Part shown: positions 22,601 through 32,600 of the stretch, one piece after another
Layout: every line of letters begins with the position of its first letter
Position numbering within the stretch: the stretch's first letter is position 1
From: Branchinecta lynchi
Taxonomy: Eukaryota > Arthropoda > Branchiopoda > Anostraca > Branchinectidae
Reading direction: 5' to 3'
DNA length: 64,000 nucleotides
Assembly (NCBI GenBank): GCA_023053575.1
Contig: JAKZAP010000009.1
Location: 17,899,869 to 17,963,868, forward strand
The notes under the pieces: generated by a model
Told to the model about the DNA's origin: nothing
The model's database searches: none
The model's input: the letters and a program-made list of their open reading frames with translations, nothing else
Made by a program: the position numbers and the translations under genes

Positions 22601-23256
22601 TTCGGAACGGAGAATTCGGATCAAAAACGCAACTAGTGACCGTGGTCTATGATTGGGTCCAAAGTTACATTACAAAATGGCGGAGATGGATTTTCTATCT
22701 CGACTATCTTACGTTTACGGCGTCTTTTCTTCCCAGTTTCGACCGTAAACGGTTTTATTACCGGCGCTATTACCGGGTGTGAGTATAGTGGGACCCGGGC
22801 ATAGGCCTGTTCACGAGGGAAACGCAGTAAAGTCGCGTATAGTACGCTTTGGGAAAAAAGGATTTCTCTGAAGCCTTATAGTGCAAATACACGATCAGGA
22901 TTTCCCGGTCGGATTTCCCACACTTTCATCATCAAGTTGAAAAAATTTCAACTTTTTCATATGGAAGTGATGATGGTGGCAAAAATCCGGGAAGGAATTC
23001 CAATCCAGGAGCCTCCTATCCTGATCGTGTGTCCGCACTATTAGATAATGTGAATGTGTCTGTGGTGGAAAGAACGATAGCTTTCTTCGCAAGCTGTATT
23101 TCTTCATTCCAGGTCAAAGTCTGGTTCCAAAATCGAAGAATAAAGTGGCGGAAGCAGCATCTGGAACAGCAGAAACACCTTAAAGATGAGGGTAGACCAG
23201 AACAGAGCCCGGAGATTTTGAATGGTTCTCAATACGACACCTGTCCTTATAAGTGA
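16365..23256 (+). CDS. Not: Not-type (Noto) homeobox transcription factor, three coding exons
   Basis: Joining 16365-16659, 20704-20939 and 23113-23256 gives an uninterrupted 224-residue protein. All four splice sites obey GT/AG and the phases match (1 and 0). Residues 73-80 read FSIDSILG, an EH1 (Groucho-binding) motif. Residues 134-193 form a homeodomain with F8, L16, F20, W48, F49, N51 and R53 in place. The wording RVRTIF...[11 protein letters not shown] and [15 protein letters not shown] is that of the Not/Noto family, which acts in the nucleus as a DNA-binding repressor in axial or anterior patterning. The second intron splits the homeodomain between 44 and 45, a site shared by many ANTP-class relatives. 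The short C-terminal tail ends TCPYK. Introns of 4.0 and 2.2 kb are full of MITEs. Confidence 0.9.
16656..16816 (+). repeat. Tandem duplication of the exon 1 splice donor region
   Basis: Two units of about 80 bases (16656-16737 and 16738-16816) both contain ATGGTRAGTTGTATAATTTTC and AATACCGGCCGACT. Each therefore carries a plausible donor, GTAAGT in the first and GTGAGT in the second. A third fragment with AGAGCAATAATTAGT lies at 18023-18045. Confidence 0.8.
17325..17545. repeat. Tandem duplication, unit about 125 bp
   Basis: Both units contain ACCTGGAGTTCAAGGGGGAC, GACTCATTGGTYCTAGCTCC and GGGACCTCAGTCTGTGTGGA. The repeat lies in the first intron of the Not gene. Confidence 0.75.
18295..18564. 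mobile_element. CACTGTAAAA MITE (family E), longer variant
   Basis: The ends are CACTGTAAAACTTCTC and GTACAGTG, flanked by TA. The arms pair through CCGATTTCGGACATTTTTAT and its inverse. The interior differs from the 14316 and 42136 copies, so only the termini are shared. Confidence 0.75.
18820..19079. mobile_element. TA-target MITE with GTTGCGTTTT ends, family C
   Basis: The left end is GTTGCGTTTTGGATCGAAGT and the right end TTCGAATCAAAAACACAAC, flanked by TA on both sides (18818-18819 and 19080-19081). The interior arms GAAGTTCGTCG / GGACGAAGAAACT differ from families A and B. Confidence 0.7.
19167..19622. mobile_element. Long foldback element (family F)
   Basis: The whole segment is a palindrome. 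ATATCTTGGGGATCGACTAA and AACCAGGAAGGGAAGGGAAC at the left are matched by their inverses up to 19622, and CTATTTAGTATTATTTGAGG / CCTGAAATAATACTAAATAG pair inside. It lies in Not intron 1. Confidence 0.8.
19855..20210. mobile_element. TA-target MITE with GTTGCGTTTT ends, family B, copy 1
   Basis: The ends are GTTGCGTTTTTGCAGATACC and the inverse, with TA at 19853-19854 and 20211-20212. The interior is built from many short palindromes around ACCATGGTATCTG and TTACCGTGGTATCTG. Other copies are at 25739-26087, 48139-48543 and 48615-48999. Confidence 0.85.
20287..20594. mobile_element. Foldback element, ACCCCTGAT...ATCAGGGGT arms (family G)
   Basis: The left arm AAACCCCTGATATTTGGATA and GCCAAATGCTGG are mirrored by CCAGCATTTGGC and ATCAGGGGTTTG at the right. 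A partial copy is visible at 26875-26965. It ends about 100 bases before Not exon 2. Confidence 0.75.
20704..20939 (+). CDS. Not: Not gene, exon 2 (homeodomain helices 1-2)
   Basis: The acceptor is a poly-T tract ending TTTTAG at 20703; the donor is CAG before GTATGG. The exon supplies a Ser/Pro-rich linker ([16 protein letters not shown]) and homeodomain positions 1-44. A second AG at 20742 would put the homeodomain out of frame with exon 1, so I chose the upstream acceptor. Confidence 0.9.
20940..21423. other. 5' part of Not intron 2
   Basis: No repeat family recognised elsewhere in the window is present. The reading frames here have no homology I can name. Confidence 0.4.
21424..21991. 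mobile_element. Short-TIR repeat K, copy 1, with an internal tandem duplication
   Basis: It begins TAAAGGACCTGTCTTAC and ends GAGGGGTCCTTTA. The first about 184 bp (21424-21607) is repeated at 21608-21791 with few changes. Blocks AATCACTCCATATATTT and GACCCCAAYTTCGTACGGTA recur at 42577-42790 and 43646-43934. Minus-strand frames that look conserved between copies are explained by repeat identity. Confidence 0.75.
22264..22633. mobile_element. TA-target MITE with GTTGCGTTTT ends, family A, copy 2
   Basis: TA flanks both sides. The ends are GTTGCGTTTTCGATCCGAAT and ATTCGGATCAAAAACGCAAC. The interior is close to 12379-12749, including TTGGTCAACAGAGTTCGGGT. This is an uninterrupted reference copy of family A, in Not intron 2. 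Confidence 0.85.
22634..23112. other. 3' part of Not intron 2
   Basis: It contains an inverted pair (TGATCGTGT / CACGATCAGGATTT, about 22890-23030) suggesting another small foldback. The polypyrimidine tract and branch region of exon 3 are at its end. Confidence 0.45.
23113..23256 (+). CDS. Not: Not gene, exon 3 (recognition helix and stop)
   Basis: The acceptor TTCATTCCAG is followed by codons for [20 protein letters not shown]. Lys at homeodomain positions 46 and 57 and Trp at 56 are visible. The frame ends in TGA at 23254-23256 after a 33-residue tail downstream of the homeodomain. Confidence 0.9.
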   Translation, partial: VKVWFQNRRIKWRKQHLEQQKHLKDEGRPEQSPEILNGSQYDTCPYK

Positions 23257-23377
23257 AAAGTTTTTGAATCCATCTACCACCATTTATGGACAATTTGAGT
23301 TTGGCAGAGACCTTGGCATTATTGGTGCTCTCTGTCGGACCAATAAGAACAACTTGCGCTGTCGGTTTGGTATATAT

Positions 23378-23793
23378 GTCCTTCATGAAATCCGATGACG
23401 AATTGCCGCCAGACGCGCTAGGGGAACAATAACAATCACACGTGAGATGTGGGGATAAGTTATCTGACTGGTGAATGAGCGATTAGGCTTTCACTTCATA
23501 TCGAGTCGCGCATTAGCCTCGTGGAAAAGACAGCCAGCACTCATCACTGAAGTCGGAACCCTAGAAATGACGAACTTGATGACACTTGGCAGAACACAGT
23601 TGGGTAAAGCAAAGAGAGGAGAATAGGCATTTTAAACAGTTTTAAAAATGGTTAGGCCTAAGAGGAATTGAAAATAGCAAAAGAAACCTGGATAAACGTA
23701 CACAAAGAAGTAACGTGTCATTGTTTTCTTTACGATAGCGCACCTAGCGGCCGAAAAAGAACTAATCTGAGAGGAATTTTATGAGGGCGTATT
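23378..23793 (+). repeat. Interspersed repeat J, copy 1
   Basis: A 415-bp unit running from GTCCTTCATGAAATCCGATG to GAGGAATTTTATGAGGGCGT. Copies at 27226-27640 and 46936-47350 are in the same orientation and differ by scattered substitutions and small indels. There is no clear terminal inverted repeat and no coding frame. It could be a SINE-like or Helitron-like unit; I cannot decide. Confidence 0.7.
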
Positions 23794-24185
23794 AACCGCG
23801 AACGGCATTAGTCTCTTTCTAGGTATTTCACATCAAAGTACCTTTATCAATTTGTATTTTTTCACAAGATCAGGTACCCTACGTTGATCGCTTGGTATTT
23901 TGCACCAGGATACTTTTTTAAGAAGTCAGTTTTGTCCAAACTAATGTGACTACGAGCGTCGATCGCCTAATCTTTTCCATCAGGGCACCGTTTTGGATTG
24001 TGAAGCTTCCCTTTGCCCTCTGTTAATATTGTTGTTATTTACTTTCCGCGCAAATCGGCGAGTAAATCACACGCATATAAATAAAGCATTTCATGCACAT
24101 TTATCACCTTACATAGCGTTTTGCTCAGCTTAGAGCAAAATAACAGGTATTAAATCCCCAACCCTTTAAAAACAATAATCATAAA

Positions 24186-24511
24186 GGTAGCGTTCCAGTG
24201 AAGTTCTTACAAGTTTCGGTGATAAGAGGAGGGGCGAGTTCCGTATTGTGGTAGTTATCACGCTCTCTGGAACGAAAGTAATAACAACGCGAACATACGT
24301 CATCACTCTTACCCGAGTTCCTGCATAACCGAGGGTTATTATCACTTATGATGCTCGCGACCATCATAAGTAAATTGTAACGATCGTAACAGTCGTGGAA
24401 CGAAAATAATAAGTAGGAGGAGCCAATTTACTTATTACGGCGGGCTCTGGAACGGCAATAATAACAAGAAAGTAACGATCGTAACTAGTAACAAGTTGCT
24501 GGAACGCTACC
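24186..24511. mobile_element. Inverted-repeat MITE, GGTAGCGTTCCAG ends (family H), copy 1
   Basis: The left end GGTAGCGTTCCAG is mirrored by CTGGAACGCTACC. Inner arms include TCTGGAACGAAAGTAATAAC and GTAACGATCGTAAC. A second copy follows at 24710-25330. Confidence 0.8.
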
Positions 24512-24709
24512 AAAGAATCTTTGATGATGAAGACCTCTATTTAAGAATAAAGATGTTAAATTATGATTAAGAGAAGCAAGCTGGTTTTAAGTGTATTTTC
24601 TTTCTTACTGAAAACAACACGCACAATCGGCAAATGTCCCTGTTTCAAGTTCGTGACACCTAACGCTGTCCAGCGGGTTACGACCAGTTTGAGAAGAACT
24701 AGAAGCATA

Positions 24710-25330
24710 GGTAGCGTTTCAGTAAAGTTACTGCAAGCAAGAGGAGGGGCGAGCGCCGTATTATCGTAGTTAATAACGCTCTCTGGAACGAAAATGATAA
24801 CAACGCGAACATACGTCATCACTCTTACGGGAGTTCCCACAGAACGGATAGTTATTATCGTGTATGAGGCTCCAGACCATCATAAGTAAATTGTAACGAT
24901 CGTAATAGTCGTCGAACGAAAATAGTAAGTGGGAGGAGCCAATTTACTTATGACGGCGGCCTCTGGGACGGCAATAATAAAAAGAATAGTAACGATCGTT
25001 ACTAATAAGCAGGGCTGCCACATGTCGCACGATAGTGTGAATCGTCACTCTTTTTTTTTTTGCGTCACTCTTCCTACGTAGGACATAAAAATCACTATTT
25101 TTCAGAAAAAAACAAATGTGTAATTTTTGCAGCTGGGATTCCGACCAGAACTGACTATTTCAAGTTTTATTCATGAAAGTAAAATTATGATGTGTCATTT
25201 TTACAGAGGCGATTCCGACCAAAAGTGAACATTTCATGAAAATAAATTTGTTTTGTTTTGGGCCAAAAGCCACTCTCTAAATATTTTTTTATATGGCAAC
25301 CCTGCTAAAAAGTCGTTGGAATGGTCAAGG
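24710..25330. mobile_element. Family H MITE, copy 2, interrupted by a hAT-like element
   Basis: It starts GGTAGCGTTTCAGTAAAG and matches copy 1 up to CGTTACTAATAAG, where the hAT-like MITE 25010-25304 is inserted. After that the final AGTCGTTGGAATGGTC of family H resumes. Confidence 0.75.
25010..25304 (+). mobile_element. hAT-like MITE, CAGGGTTGCCAC ends, copy 2
   Basis: The ends are CAGGGCTGCCACATG and ATGGCAACCCTG. Flanking 8-mers are CTAATAAG and CTAAAAAG. The interior matches 38371-38672 (TGTCGCACGATAGTGTGAAT; TTCATGAAAATAAATTT). Confidence 0.85.
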
Positions 25331-25738
25331 AAACTCTACCATAATGATGATAATGGTTCGTAGCTGCTTGGTCAATTTCAAATCGATAGGGATTTCTGAA
25401 ACGGTGGTTCGTGCAGAAAGACATGTCAGAACTTAGAGACTGTGGACTCGAGTTCTTTCCATGATATTGAGACCAGAATCAGTTCTATATTTTGATGAAT
25501 GTGCAGAAATTCCGGCCGAAAATTCCATATTCGGTCAGCGCCTTAGTTTTATAGTTGAAAACCATGTAAAGGCAAAGCTGTAATATACCTCTCCAAGTTG
25601 TGGTCAAGTTGCTTCTGGGATTCCTGAGATGATTATCATCTATTCTCGGTTGAGTCTTTCCCAGTTCTACTTACATTATTGTTTGGACTCCATCGTACTA
25701 CCTTTCGAGGATCAGTTTTGAACAGTGTAGGCTTATTA

Positions 25739-26087
25739 GTTGCGTTTTCGCAGATACCATGGTATCTGATACCACGGCCTAAATTCATTTTTGCAGTTAT
25801 GGTGGTATCTGATGCCACGGTCAAAAGGCGTGTTTGCAGTTATCGTGGTATCTGAAAAGTCATTTCACTTTCGTTCATCAAATTTTGTCAAATTGGTGAG
25901 AAAGAAGTTTAGCACTAGCGATGTAACTGGATATCAGTTTTTCTTTTGGGATGCGGAAACTGCAATTTCGGCAATCGTCGTTTTTGCTGGGCAACCGTAT
26001 ATCAGATACCACAGTAACTGCAAACACGACTAATTGCAGATCCAGTTACCGTGGTAACAGATTCCATGGTATCTGCAAAAACGCAAC
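25739..26087. mobile_element. TA-target MITE with GTTGCGTTTT ends, family B, copy 2
   Basis: The ends are GTTGCGTTTTCGCAGATACC and ATGGTATCTGCAAAAACGCA. Between them are palindromic ACCACGGT / ACCGTGGT blocks and a central CAGTTTTTCTTTTGGGATG shared with 48290 and 20015. Confidence 0.8.
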
Positions 26088-26974
26088 TGTTGCAAGGCTT
26101 CACCAGATATATGTGGCTTTCGCGCATTAAAGCCAACCCTTTCGGATTTTCATGATAATGATGATAGCTAATTTTGCTATTCTTCAATATTTCCTATATG
26201 TTCCCTTCAAATATTTTAAGCGACCCAATCACAACTCTCACTGTTCCTTTTCCTCCAACCCCATTTATTTGCAGATTTGTTGTTTCTCTCAAATGTGTTG
26301 CCTGTATGGCATCTTGAAAATGCCCGAATACTCTATATGACTAAGTCCAAAACACGCCACTGATCCTCAGGAAGAAGGAGTAAGCGTGTCCGTAACGACT
26401 CAAACTCAAGACTCAAATCCTGTGTCAAACAATCACGACGAGCTCTGGGAGTAGCTGTGACACCACTTCTGCCTTTCTTCCGCTAGGTACCCGGAGAGGC
26501 CGGAGATTTTGCATCGGCAAGGAGAGATTGTCATCATGAGTATTCTGGGTTGTCCAGCACCCGGACTTCCAGACGTTTTTGTCCTGGCTTCCCCTTCCGG
26601 ATTCATCTCGACGAAAACGATGTCCGGAACCGGCGGAAAAATCAGGAAGGTGAAGCCGGAAATGAAGTGTGCTAGATCTTGGAGGAAATAGTGAAGATCT
26701 TTTTTCTCGTATATATTTTGTTTCTAGTCGTCCGTATAAAGATGTTGTTTACGAAGAGGTATTGAGATAGTGTACTTGCAGTGTCAGTTTATTCGATGAA
26801 AATACAGAATCCGTACAATACAGTCTCAGGGAACAGTTCTTCAGATCTTGAATATTTTATATTTACCAGTCCACCACAAACCCTTGTTTATGGGATACCC
26901 TATCTATGCCAAATGTTGGGCGATCCCAAGTTCGGCATAGGCTACGCCTAACGCTATAAACCTTATGTCAAATA
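26088..26974. other. Spacer with repeat fragments
   Basis: It contains the GACTAAGTCCAAAACACGCC block also seen at 9570 and a partial family-G foldback (26875-26965). No exon-like sequence was recognised. Confidence 0.45.
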
Positions 26975-27200
26975 CCGTGTCGGGACATCTCGCCACAAGA
27001 CAACTCGCCACAGCGACAACTGCGACGGAGAGGCTACTCGCCACACCGATATCTCGCCGCAGTGACATCTTGCCACAGCGACAACCTGCCACACCGATAG
27101 CTTGCCACACCGACAGCTCTCCACGCCGACAACTTGCCACAGCGACAAGCTTTTACATAGACATCTTGACACAGTGCGACATCTCGCCACATTTGTAGCA
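26975..27200 (+). repeat. Minisatellite arm, CTCGCCACA(G)CGACAA units
   Basis: About ten degenerate units of roughly 18-24 bases, with consensus near CTCGCCACAGCGACAACT. The inverted version of the same units is at 28126-28285. Confidence 0.75.
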
Positions 27201-27225
27201 TAAAGTACTTATTCAGTTACTACAC

Positions 27226-27640
27226 GTCCTTCATAAAATCCGATGACGAAATGCCACCAGACGCGGTAGAGGAGCAATAACAATCACACGTGAGATCTGG
27301 GGATAAGTTATCTGATGGGTGAATAAGCGATTAGGCTCTCGCTTTATATCGAGTCGCGCATTAGCCCCGTTGAAAAGTCAGCAAGCACTCAGCACTGAAG
27401 TCGGAAGTCATAAATGACCAACTTGATGACGCTTGACAGAACAGAGTTGGGTAAAGCAAAAAGAGGGGAAGAGGAATTTAAACAGTTTTAAACATGGTTA
27501 GCCAAAGAGGAACTGAAAATAGCAAAACAAACCTGGATAAACGTACACCAAGAAGTAACGTGTCACGGCTTTCTTTACGATAGCGCACCTAGTGGCCAAC
27601 AAATAACCAATCTGAGAGGAATTTTATGAGGGACGTATTT
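27226..27640 (+). repeat. Interspersed repeat J, copy 2
   Basis: Same unit as 23378-23793, from GTCCTTCATAAAATCCGATG to GAGGAATTTTATGAGGG. It starts immediately inside the left minisatellite arm. Confidence 0.75.
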
Positions 27641-28125
27641 CTTCGAACGAATTTTTTAATGGAGCAGATAATTATGGGCATGCCTCTCAACAAATCAAGT
27701 GCGCTGCTACGGTTATACCTACTGACAACTCAATCGATTCACCGGTAGTCTTCAAACATTGTTTCTTCGCCCGAGACGAAGAACAACCTGCCTTGATCCG
27801 GCCGCCGTTAGGCTTCCGCAAATTTTCTTCGGTCTTGGTCCATTTCAAGCAATGCCAAAGGCTGGGGTAACTTGATCCTATCAGCTGGTTCGAAGTTCAG
27901 CTGGTTCGTGGAAGATGCACAGCTACTCGATCGGTCATGTTTCAAGGAGAAGATGGGCACCGAGCCGCTCTTCGAGCATTTTCACGTAGTCTCTCAATAC
28001 AGTTGTCTTACCGGATTAAAAACTGAAACGATTAGTTATAGGATCCAAATTCCCTTGGGTCAACTGCAGCTAAATATCTATCATATTTTGGGTATATTTT
28101 TTTTACCTAATATGTTATTTTTGTG
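27641..28125. other. Spacer between the minisatellite arms
   Basis: No gene was recognised. The plus-strand frame 27872-28198 has no similarity I can name and runs into the right minisatellite arm. Confidence 0.4.
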
Positions 28126-28285
28126 GAGAGTTCTCCATGTGGCGAGTTGGTGGTGTGGCAAGTCGTCCCTGTGGCTAGTCGTCCCTGTGGTGAAATGATG
28201 TTGTTGTAAGTTATCGGTGTGGCGAGTTGTCTGTGTGGCGCCTTGTCGGTTTCCAGTTGTCGCTGTGGCGAGTTGTCATTGAATC
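28126..28285 (-). repeat. Minisatellite arm, inverted copy
   Basis: Units such as GTGGCGAGTTGTCGSTGTGG are the reverse complement of those at 26975-27200. Together the two arms make a 1.3-kb inverted structure. Confidence 0.7.
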
Positions 28286-28374
28286 GTCAAATAGGCTACT
28301 GGGTACTTGCTGGTAGAGGTGGCTTTGAACAGCGCCATTTTCATGCTATTGCTGTGACAACAGTTGACTACCAG

Positions 28375-28738
28375 ACTAGAGGGAGTCACTCCACGTGGAC
28401 TCCGCGTATGGAAAACAGCGAGAACAAGGGGAATGCTTCCAAAATTGATTTTGTTGGAAACAAAATTATGCAGTGGATAAATTAGTCTGGATCCACTTTA
28501 TTTTTGGTTTTCTTTATTCTGATTGTTTTAAATTGATTTTACATTGCATACAACACAAGCAAAAATTGATTCCCCTCCGAATCTGAAAGAGAGTCTTTTT
28601 GACGATGGTGATGATAATCGGAGCATTACCCGTCCGTGGGGACTCGCTAGAATACGGGGAGTGAATCCCTGGGACAAACAAAAACGCAAGCACTCTTCAA
28701 AGGAGTCCTCGGGGAACGGCGAGGATACACGATACACC
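28375..28738 (+). mobile_element. Family R foldback element, copy 2
   Basis: It carries GGGAGTCACTCCACGTGGAC, AATTAGTCTGGATCCACTTT, AAAATTGATTCCCCTCCGAA and CCTCGGGGAACGGCGAGGAT in the reverse order of 1704-2288. Confidence 0.65.
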
Positions 28739-29592
28739 TAAATTCACATTGTCATACGCATTCCTCAGTTACGTTCGACCTGGAATATTCAAGGCGGCTG
28801 AATTCACCTCCCAAAACTTGTGCTCGAATAGGTGTCAATCTATTTGTCCACACCTGATTTATAAGTGTTCACACCTCCTCTCAAATGCTTAAATCTCTCT
28901 CCAAGCTCCAAAAATTGTTATTTGAGAAACTTAGAATTAAAAGAACTTTATCCTTGCGGCGCGCCATCTGTCTAGTAGAAGAAACACGACCACCGGAGTG
29001 AAAAAAAGATACGCTAGGCTGCAGCCCAGCTCTTTGATTGTAGAGGACTCTGGCAGAAAAGAAAGAAGACGAATAAATAAACAAATAAAAAGCCAAATTA
29101 AATTTCTTTTTCCCTGAACTACTTACTAGTGGACTATACTGTAATGTCTTTGTTCCGATCATTGAGTAAGTTCACTTTTAATGATAAAAAGGTTTGGTAA
29201 GTTATCTGGTCACTAGAACATAGACGGGTCTGTGCATTTTACACTGAAATTATTTTTGAAAATCATTAGAAATGTCAATAGATAGCAGGCTACCAGAACT
29301 TTCTCTGAAAGTCATTCGAGAAAGTTTGTGGCAGGTTTGTGGAAAGCTACACAGAAATTTGAATGCTCTGACTGGAATCTTGAAAGTGCAACTTATACAA
29401 CTTCTGGCAGTCTGGCAGTGCACAAGCCTGGTATTGTAGCTATAGCCTACACATTTTCAACATGCAAAGTTTAATATTTTATCTTTGTTCCTTCCTGCTT
29501 TTTTTCCTGGACGTCTTATGGTTTTCCGAGTCATGTTGTTTCCTATTGCTGTTGTGTTAGAGGATGTAATTTAGTTTGAATTGCATTTTCAG

Positions 29593-29663
29593 GCTCGGGA
29601 TTCTCAACAAGCATTGTCACAATTCGTTTTTACGGAGAGCATCCAGTGCACATCCTAACACGG
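29593..29663 (+). CDS. MRPS18C: MRPS18C, presequence exon (candidate)
   Basis: Acceptor TTGCATTTTCAG, donor GG before GTTCCG, phase 1 at the end. It encodes LGILNKHCHNSFLRRASSAH-PNT, basic and Ser-rich, as expected for a mitochondrial targeting segment. The upstream exon is unresolved: an ATG at 29144 (MSLFRSL, donor GTAAGT) is attractive but its phase is off by one base. Confidence 0.55.
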
Positions 29664-32600
29664 GTTCCGTGTTCTGTGGCTTGAACAGAAATACCGAAAA
29701 AAATGAAGACAGAGAAAATTAAGCTGCTGGGTGTAACTATAAACCTAGATTTAAAATGGGAAGCCCACTGTCAGGACAGCTGAAACAAGCTAATGCCAGA
29801 ATACAAAACCTAACACTTCTTTCTAAAATGAAAATACCCCCGTGTCTCCTACTACGAGTTTATACTTCTTACATCAGACCCACCCTAGAATACGCAGCAC
29901 CCGTTTGGCATTTTTCATTATCGCAGGAGCAAAGAGATAAACTAGAAAGAATACTAGAATACTCTTCTTATTATTCATAGTGGACCGAAGCTTCCCTACT
30001 CATACCTTTTAAAACACCTTTAACCTAAAACACTGTAGGGAGCTATGTACTGACTTCGGTTCAGCCATGGTATCTCATCCTCTCCACTCCCAAGTCCTCC
30101 CTCCCCCCTATCAAAATGTTAGAAGTCCACCAGAAGGAGCGGTAAGTTCTAAGGTTCCCAAGCTCTGTCCCATACCTACAAAACACGGCAGATATACAAA
30201 AAGTTTTATTCCTGAGTTGGTGAAATATTTTAACTAAGCTTGAATTTTTAAGCGTACTGACATCAGATACATACACCACGATAGTCGATTTTTACAATAA
30301 ACTTTCTATCTATCTATCATATCTATCGTTTTAGCTCCTCTGTTTCTTTGGAGTTCAACACCGAATCCAAACACAAACAGACTCAGTAGAGTATCAAAAC
30401 CTGTGCCGGATTTGCTATGTGAAACAGGGTGCTGAAAACAGGTGCCAGCACAAGGTGTTAGGATTTGAGTTCAACACACTAATTGCTGAAAACGCAACTG
30501 TGTTCTTTGCTGAAGACTAGCTGAAGACAGTTGTCGGAAGGGCAGCTGAAATATTGGAACTCATCTTTATCCCTCACATAACATCTTAGAGGGATAATTA
30601 GCTGATCTGCCGAAACCATGGAAATCTCGTTTTTTGGGATCCCAAAACGTAAGTGGAGGGATACCTATGACATCGCAAAAGTTGTCCGTCTGTACGTCCG
30701 TCCGTCTGTAAGCACAATAACTCTCAAAGGGAATGAGATATTTTGATGAAACTTGGTGTGAGGATTCGTTGGGTCGTCGGACCGGTCGAGTTCGTAGATG
30801 GGCTTTATAGCCCTACATATAAGGGTGGGGGTTCAAATTAAGGGGCAAACAAAATATTTTGAAACAGCTAATGTGATAGTCGATTATGGGGTAAGAAGAC
30901 ATGCTGAACATGATGATGAATTCGGCCCAAACTGGAAAGTTTGTTAAAATTAAAAGTTTTATTTGAAGTTGATTAGATGTTCAATTTAGGGCAAGAAGAC
31001 ATGCTAAACACTTATGTGAAAACAATTTTCTACCCGGACATGTAGTTCGACCGGAATCCGGCCAAAACCGGAAAAATGTTAGAAGTTAAGGTTTTATTTC
31101 TGGTTGATTAGATAACCGGTTTAGGGGTAAGAAGAGATGCTGAATCCGTGTGTGATAATCATATTTTACCCGAACATATAGTTCGGCTGGAGTCGGAAAA
31201 TTTGTTATCAGGTAAATTTTTATTTGAAGTTGATTAGATGTTCATTATTGGGGAAAGAAGATACCCTGAGTTCGTTTTTTAGCTTTCTTTTTTCGCCGGA
31301 CAAGTAGTTCTGGAGTTCGGCCGAAACCGGGAAATTGGCAGAAGTGGCAGGAAGTTTTCGTCAAAACAGATATGACTTATAGGGGTAAACACACATGCTG
31401 AATCCAAATCTGAACTTGGTTTTCTCAGATGATTAGCTCTTTGTCCTTAATCTTTTTCTGAATTTTAATTGTAAAAATGTTCAAGGAGTCTGGCGATGAC
31501 TGGATCTGGCTAAGACAAGACCCAGTTGTCTGGATCAGATATTGAATTTTTGGGATCCCATCGGAACCTTTGGTCTTGTTTTTTCTTCCACAGAACCCCA
31601 GCATGTGTACAGGTTTGAAGAGTGGCCCAGCAAAAACGCCCAAGAGTATTGTGGAAGAAAAGTGCCACATTCCATTGTTTTAGAAGGTGTTTACTAAGCC
31701 CATGGCTGACTAGCCAAGGATGATTTCCATTTTTTTTTTTTTATTGGGATTCACTTATTTTTATTTTTAGGGGTCCCTTTGCGAGCTGTGGTTTCCACTC
31801 CTCGAGTTCCACCACAGGGTCATGTTGCAAGGCAGACAAGTAGCAATCCATCACTCCAAACAAATGAAGAAGAACCAGAGGTTAGCCATTAGTTTTTTTT
31901 TGTTCTTATCAAACTGTCATTTCAAGCCTTTAGTGCAGTGGTTCCCAACCTTTTTCGTACCGCATACCCCTAATCAAGGTTCGAAAAGGGTACGTACCCC
32001 CTTTTTTAGAACATGAAAAAGGCAGTATTTTTTATCATAAATGATAAGGCGTACATGTGCAGATATGTATACAAAATCAATGAGACACTGAGGCTGCTTT
32101 GTAGCTAAGTTTTTTCCAGATCTGGGCTTGACGTCATTGACAGCAATGTTTTTTACAGTCTACTTGTTTCTGTGTTTGGTTTTTATATTCTCCGTGCTTT
32201 CATCAAGCTGCATTGTAAACATTTTCGTTACCTTGTTTCACAACCTGAATGACAATGTCACTTGCATTGTCTTCTATTCTTCTTGGAACAATATTGTTTG
32301 ACACAGGAACATATTTTACGGCAGTAGGCCAGCTGTTTTGGAATCAACATTATTTCGTTGACTTTCTCTAGGGCTTGTAATCAGAGGCATCGTACACGGT
32401 TTAGCAACACCCCTCCCCCCAAAGTGGTCGGCCAGACGGTTAAAAAAAACGAGTCAACGTAAAAACATTTTTTGGTTTTGTCTTAAGAACAGTCGATAAA
32501 AATTACCTTGTCAGTAAAAATAGCTTGCTCCCCAAAAAATATTTTGGCTATGCCTCGCTGGTAATATTAGGCATTCGGCAATCGAAAATGAATGGGGCGA

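Noticed and set aside
26975..27200. CRISPR-like regular repeats
   Set aside because: Units are directly adjacent without unique spacers, vary in length and are mirrored at 28126-28285; this is eukaryotic DNA.
29272..29334. MSIDSRLPELSLKVIRESLWQ as first exon of MRPS18C
   Set aside because: It ends in phase 0 whereas the next exon needs phase 2. All other donors I tried in this frame also end in phase 0.
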